A DNA stretch of 64,000 nucleotides from Actinomycetes bacterium (GTDB lineage: Bacteria; Actinomycetota; Acidimicrobiia; Spongiisociales; UBA5794): NCBI GenBank assembly GCA_024638645.1, contig JAHEJX010000002.1, forward strand, positions 1 to 64,000, written 5' to 3'. Each line of letters starts with the position of its first letter. The stretch's first letter is position 1. Shown here in pieces: positions 61,073 through 64,000 of this stretch. The notes below the pieces were generated by a model. It had not been told where the DNA came from and searched no databases. It saw only the letters and a program-made list of their open reading frames with translations. The position numbers and the translations under genes were made by a program.

Positions 61073-61776
61073 CCCGTAGCCGCAATAGCTTCGGCCACGC
61101 TGAAGCGGCCCTCATAGATAGCACGCCCGACGATCGCCCCCGCCAGTCCCAGATCGCGGACCGCGATTAGGTCATCGAGTGAGCTGATGCCGCCGGAGGC
61201 GATCACTGCCAAGCCTGCGTCACTCACCGAAGCAAGCAAGGCGAGGTCAGGGCCGGTCAACATGCCGTCTCGAGCAATTGCGGTCACAAGCGCCTGCCCG
61301 ATGCCGCTGGCGACCAGGCCGGCGACGACTTCCTCCAACGGTTGGCCTTCGTCGAGCCAACCGGCACCGCGAGCACGACCGTCTGCGACGTCGACCGCAG
61401 CGACGAGCCTGGCAGCCCCGACCAGATCGACCATGGCCGCCAATTCGGCCGCATCCCAGACTGCTGCGGTGCCCACGACGGCTCGAGCCGCCCCGTCTCC
61501 GATGGCTTCGGCCACCGCGATTGCCGTCCGTAGCCCTCCCCCGGTCTGAAATGGAACCCCCGAGGACCCGAGGCGCCGCCGCAACTCTCTATTCGGCTCG
61601 CCTCGGCGCGCCCCGTCGAGGTCGACGATATGGAGAAGCGTTGCACCCGCTGCCACAAACTCTTCTGCGACGGCGATCGGGTCATCGCCGTAGACCGTTA
61701 CGGCGTCGTACTCGCCTCGCTCCAGGCGCACCACCTTGCCGTCAAGCACGTCGATTGCGGGTAGTAGCTGGAACAT
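61069..61776 (-). CDS. hisA: Phosphoribosylformimino-5-aminoimidazole carboxamide ribotide isomerase
   Basis: LLPAIDVLDGKVVRLERGEYD; HIVDLDGARRGEPN; ASGGISSLDDL. Confidence 0.94.
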   Translation of the reverse strand: MFQLLPAIDVLDGKVVRLERGEYDAVTVYGDDPIAVAEEFVAAGATLLHIVDLDGARRGEPNRELRRRLGSSGVPFQTGGGLRTAIAVAEAIGDGAARAVVGTAAVWDAAELAAMVDLVGAARLVAAVDVADGRARGAGWLDEGQPLEEVVAGLVASGIGQALVTAIARDGMLTGPDLALLASVSDAGLAVIASGGISSLDDLIAVRDLGLAGAIVGRAIYEGRFSVAEAIAATG

Positions 61777-61817
61777 TTGAGGTTGCGCTTCTTCCTGGTG
61801 TGGGATATGTTGCTGTT

Positions 61818-61845
61818 TCTGTGTTTTAGCATGTTAAAACACAGA
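61818..61845. promoter_or_regulatory. 28-bp palindromic operator candidate TCTGTGTTTTAGCATGTTAAAACACAGA
   Basis: Perfect 11-bp arms, 26 of 28 positions symmetric, between divergent hisA and yerC-hisG-hisD. Confidence 0.75.
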
Positions 61846-61871
61846 TACGCACAAACAACCGGGAAACCACG

Positions 61872-62204
61872 ATGACAACAGCCGCCAACCCAGACAATTG
61901 GCGCAGCGAGGAAACGGCGCAACTCTTCGAAGCCATCCTCTCGCTGCCGACCCAGGACGAAGCAGCGGCGTTCTTTCGCGATCTCTGCACCAGGCGCGAG
62001 CTCGAAGAAATGAGCCGTCGCTGGCAAGTAGTGCTAATGCTGGCAGAGGGAACTCCATACCGACGGATCGCCTCCACAACCGGAGCATCGACGGCAACGG
62101 TCACCCGCATCAACCAATGGCTGCGTCATGGACGTGGCGGCTATGTGGCGGCGCTCGAGCGGCTGGGGCTTGGTACCAACGAGCTGAGCGAGGAATCAAG
62201 ATGA
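61872..62204 (+). CDS. YerC/YecD-family TrpR-related transcriptional regulator
   Basis: LFEAILSLPTQDEAAAFFRDLCTRRELEEMSRRWQVVLMLAEGTPYRRIASTTGASTATVTRINQWL. Confidence 0.9.
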   Translation: MTTAANPDNWRSEETAQLFEAILSLPTQDEAAAFFRDLCTRRELEEMSRRWQVVLMLAEGTPYRRIASTTGASTATVTRINQWLRHGRGGYVAALERLGLGTNELSEESR

Positions 62205-63052
62205 ATCCGATGAGGTTTGCCGTGCCCAAGAAGGGCCGGCTCGAAGAACCGTCGACACGTCTGCTCCAGCAGGCAGGATTCCAGTACGAACGCGGAGAAC
62301 GGACGCTCGCCGTGCCTGTCCGCGGACGCAACGTGGAACTTCTCCTCGTGAGAGCCGACGACATCTGCGAATTGGTGACGGACGGCGTGGCCGACCTGGG
62401 CATAACCGGCTTCGATCTGGTTGCAGAGAGTGGCGCCAACATCGAGGTGCTCGCTGAGCTCGGGTTCGGTCAGTGCCGGTTGACGGCGGCCGTCCCCAAC
62501 GCCAGCGATATCGCTGCTATCGAGGACCTCGCCGGCATGAGGGTTGCCACCTCCCACCCGAGGGTTACCGGCGAGTTCTTCGCTGAGAAGGACATCTCCA
62601 TACAAACTGTGCCGCTGCGAGGTTCCATCGAAGTTGCTCCCAAGCTCGACGTCGCAGACGCCATCGTCGACCTGGTGTCGAGCGGATCCACGATGATGCT
62701 CAACGGACTTCGCCCGGTTGCCGACGTCCTGTCGAGCCAGGCCGTCTTGGTGCGAGATCGCGCTGCCGAGCAGATGGACGAGGTCGATGCGGCGGTCACT
62801 CTGATTGCTTCGGTCGTCGCCGCCAGGCGCCGCAAATATATTCTGATGAACGCACCGCAATCGGCGGTTGGCGAGATCAGAGACCTGATTCCAGGTTTCG
62901 ACGCACCATCAGTCGTTCCGCTCGCTGATCCCACCATGGTGGCCATCCACAGCGTCGTCGACGTCGACGCCGTCTGGGACGTCATCCCCCAACTGCAGGC
63001 GGCGGGAGCCTCCGGGATCCTCGTCCTTCCCATCGAACAGCTCTTGCTCTAG
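62201..63052 (+). CDS. hisG: ATP phosphoribosyltransferase, long form
   Basis: MRFAVPKKGRLEEPSTRLLQQAGF; GITGFDLVAE; DLVSSGSTM; C-terminal ACT-like regulatory domain. Confidence 0.95.
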   Translation: MNPMRFAVPKKGRLEEPSTRLLQQAGFQYERGERTLAVPVRGRNVELLLVRADDICELVTDGVADLGITGFDLVAESGANIEVLAELGFGQCRLTAAVPNASDIAAIEDLAGMRVATSHPRVTGEFFAEKDISIQTVPLRGSIEVAPKLDVADAIVDLVSSGSTMMLNGLRPVADVLSSQAVLVRDRAAEQMDEVDAAVTLIASVVAARRRKYILMNAPQSAVGEIRDLIPGFDAPSVVPLADPTMVAIHSVVDVDAVWDVIPQLQAAGASGILVLPIEQLLL

Positions 63053-63062
63053 GAAACGCCTC

Positions 63063-64000
63063 GTGATCCGCACTATCGAGCTGTCCGAGCTGTCTTCCGT
63101 CACCAGACGAGAGTTGACCCGCCGTTCCCCCGTTGCCGACCCGGCGGTGCGCGACGGAGCGAGAGCCATAGTGGCTGCGGTCCGAGCGGGTGGCGACGCC
63201 GCTCTGGCTGATGCTTCTGCTCAGTACGGCGGTGCCCTTCGTGACGGATCGTTCTCCATCGACCCGGCCCAGTTCGCCGCGGCCGCCTCCCGACTCGATC
63301 CGGCGCTTCTCGCCGGCCTCGAAGCGGCCCATGCCGCTATTACAGCTGTGCACGGCTCACAACTCCCAGCCCCGACCCGGGTATCTCCCCTACCCGGCGT
63401 CGCCGTCGAAAGACGATGGTCGCCGATGCGGCGAGTCGGCATCTATGCCCCGGGCGGGCTCGCCGCCTACCCGTCCTCTGTGCTGATGGGAGCCGTCCCT
63501 GCCGCAATTGCCGGAGTGGACGAGATCGTCGTCGCCAGCCCGGCGGGACCCGACGGTTCCGTTTCTGATGTGGTGCTGGCAGCATGCGCCGTGGCAGGAA
63601 TCACAGAGTTCTACGCGATGGGGGGCGCCCAGGCTGTGGCCGCTCTCGCCTATGGCACCGAGTCCATCGCTCCAGTCGACAAGATCGTTGGCCCCGGCAA
63701 CGCCTGGGTCACGGCCGCCAAGCTGGAGGTATTCGGCGTATGCGGCATCGACCTGCCGGCGGGACCAAGCGAGGCCCTCGAGATCGTCGACTCTTCTGCG
63801 CAGCCCAGAGCGGTTGCCGCCGACCTGATCAGCCAGGCAGAACACGGTCCGGACTCGGTCGCAGTCATGGTCGCCGTAGGAGCGCCCGTCGCTGCTGCCG
63901 TCACGGCCGAGATCGAGCCGCTACTTGGTCGGCTCGACCGCTCTGAGATCATTCGATCCGCGTTGAAGAAGAATGCCCTCATAGCCATTGCCGAGGACCT
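63063..64000 (+). CDS. hisD: Histidinol dehydrogenase (3' truncated by window edge)
   Basis: GTG start, open to window end; RVGIYAPGGLAAYPSSVLMGAVPA; GGAQAVAALAYGTESI; GPGNAWVTAAK; PSEALEIVD. Confidence 0.94.
   Translation, partial: MIRTIELSELSSVTRRELTRRSPVADPAVRDGARAIVAAVRAGGDAALADASAQYGGALRDGSFSIDPAQFAAAASRLDPALLAGLEAAHAAITAVHGSQLPAPTRVSPLPGVAVERRWSPMRRVGIYAPGGLAAYPSSVLMGAVPAAIAGVDEIVVASPAGPDGSVSDVVLAACAVAGITEFYAMGGAQAVAALAYGTESIAPVDKIVGPGNAWVTAAKLEVFGVCGIDLPAGPSEALEIVDSSAQPRAVAADLISQAEHGPDSVAVMVAVGAPVAAAVTAEIEPLLGRLDRSEIIRSALKKNALIAIAED

Overview
64 kb chromosomal window from a GC-rich actinobacterium. The lineage is an inference from codon usage, Thr/Pro-rich exported proteins and gene content. 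Coding density is high and most content is housekeeping: fatty-acid synthesis (fabD-fabH-fabG-acpP-fabF), branched-chain amino acid synthesis (ilvB-ilvN-ilvC-leuA-leuB), histidine synthesis (hisA; yerC-hisG-hisD, with hisD cut by the window edge), pntAA/AB/B transhydrogenase, metK, hppD, corA, queG, dinB, an AlkA-like glycosylase, a MoxR/DUF58/transglutaminase module, an ECF sigma/anti-sigma/MscS unit, an ABC exporter, a DEDD-exonuclease/GIY-YIG fusion and a CDC48-like double-AAA ATPase. I saw no rRNA, tRNA, CRISPR, prophage or transposon. The most interesting signals are: (1) two tandem paralogous 'sensor kinase + single-pass exported protein' couples at 1.3-5.7 kb, each preceded by a sigma28 (FliA/WhiG)-like promoter TAAA-N16-GCCGAWAR, with one of the kinases apparently a pseudokinase; (2) a near-leaderless ilvB leader peptide (MTTDTLVLID*) followed by an intrinsic terminator; (3) a putative Leu-rich leader peptide (..HLLLT*) between ilvC and leuA whose Leu codons are complementary to the leuA Shine-Dalgarno region, suggesting translational attenuation; (4) a 28-bp near-perfect palindrome between hisA and the TrpR-like yerC-hisG-hisD operon; (5) a perfect 16-bp SOS-box-like palindrome upstream of the exonuclease/GIY-YIG gene; (6) recurrent GTATC-rich intergenic elements. 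All identifications are from reading the sequence; no database search was run.
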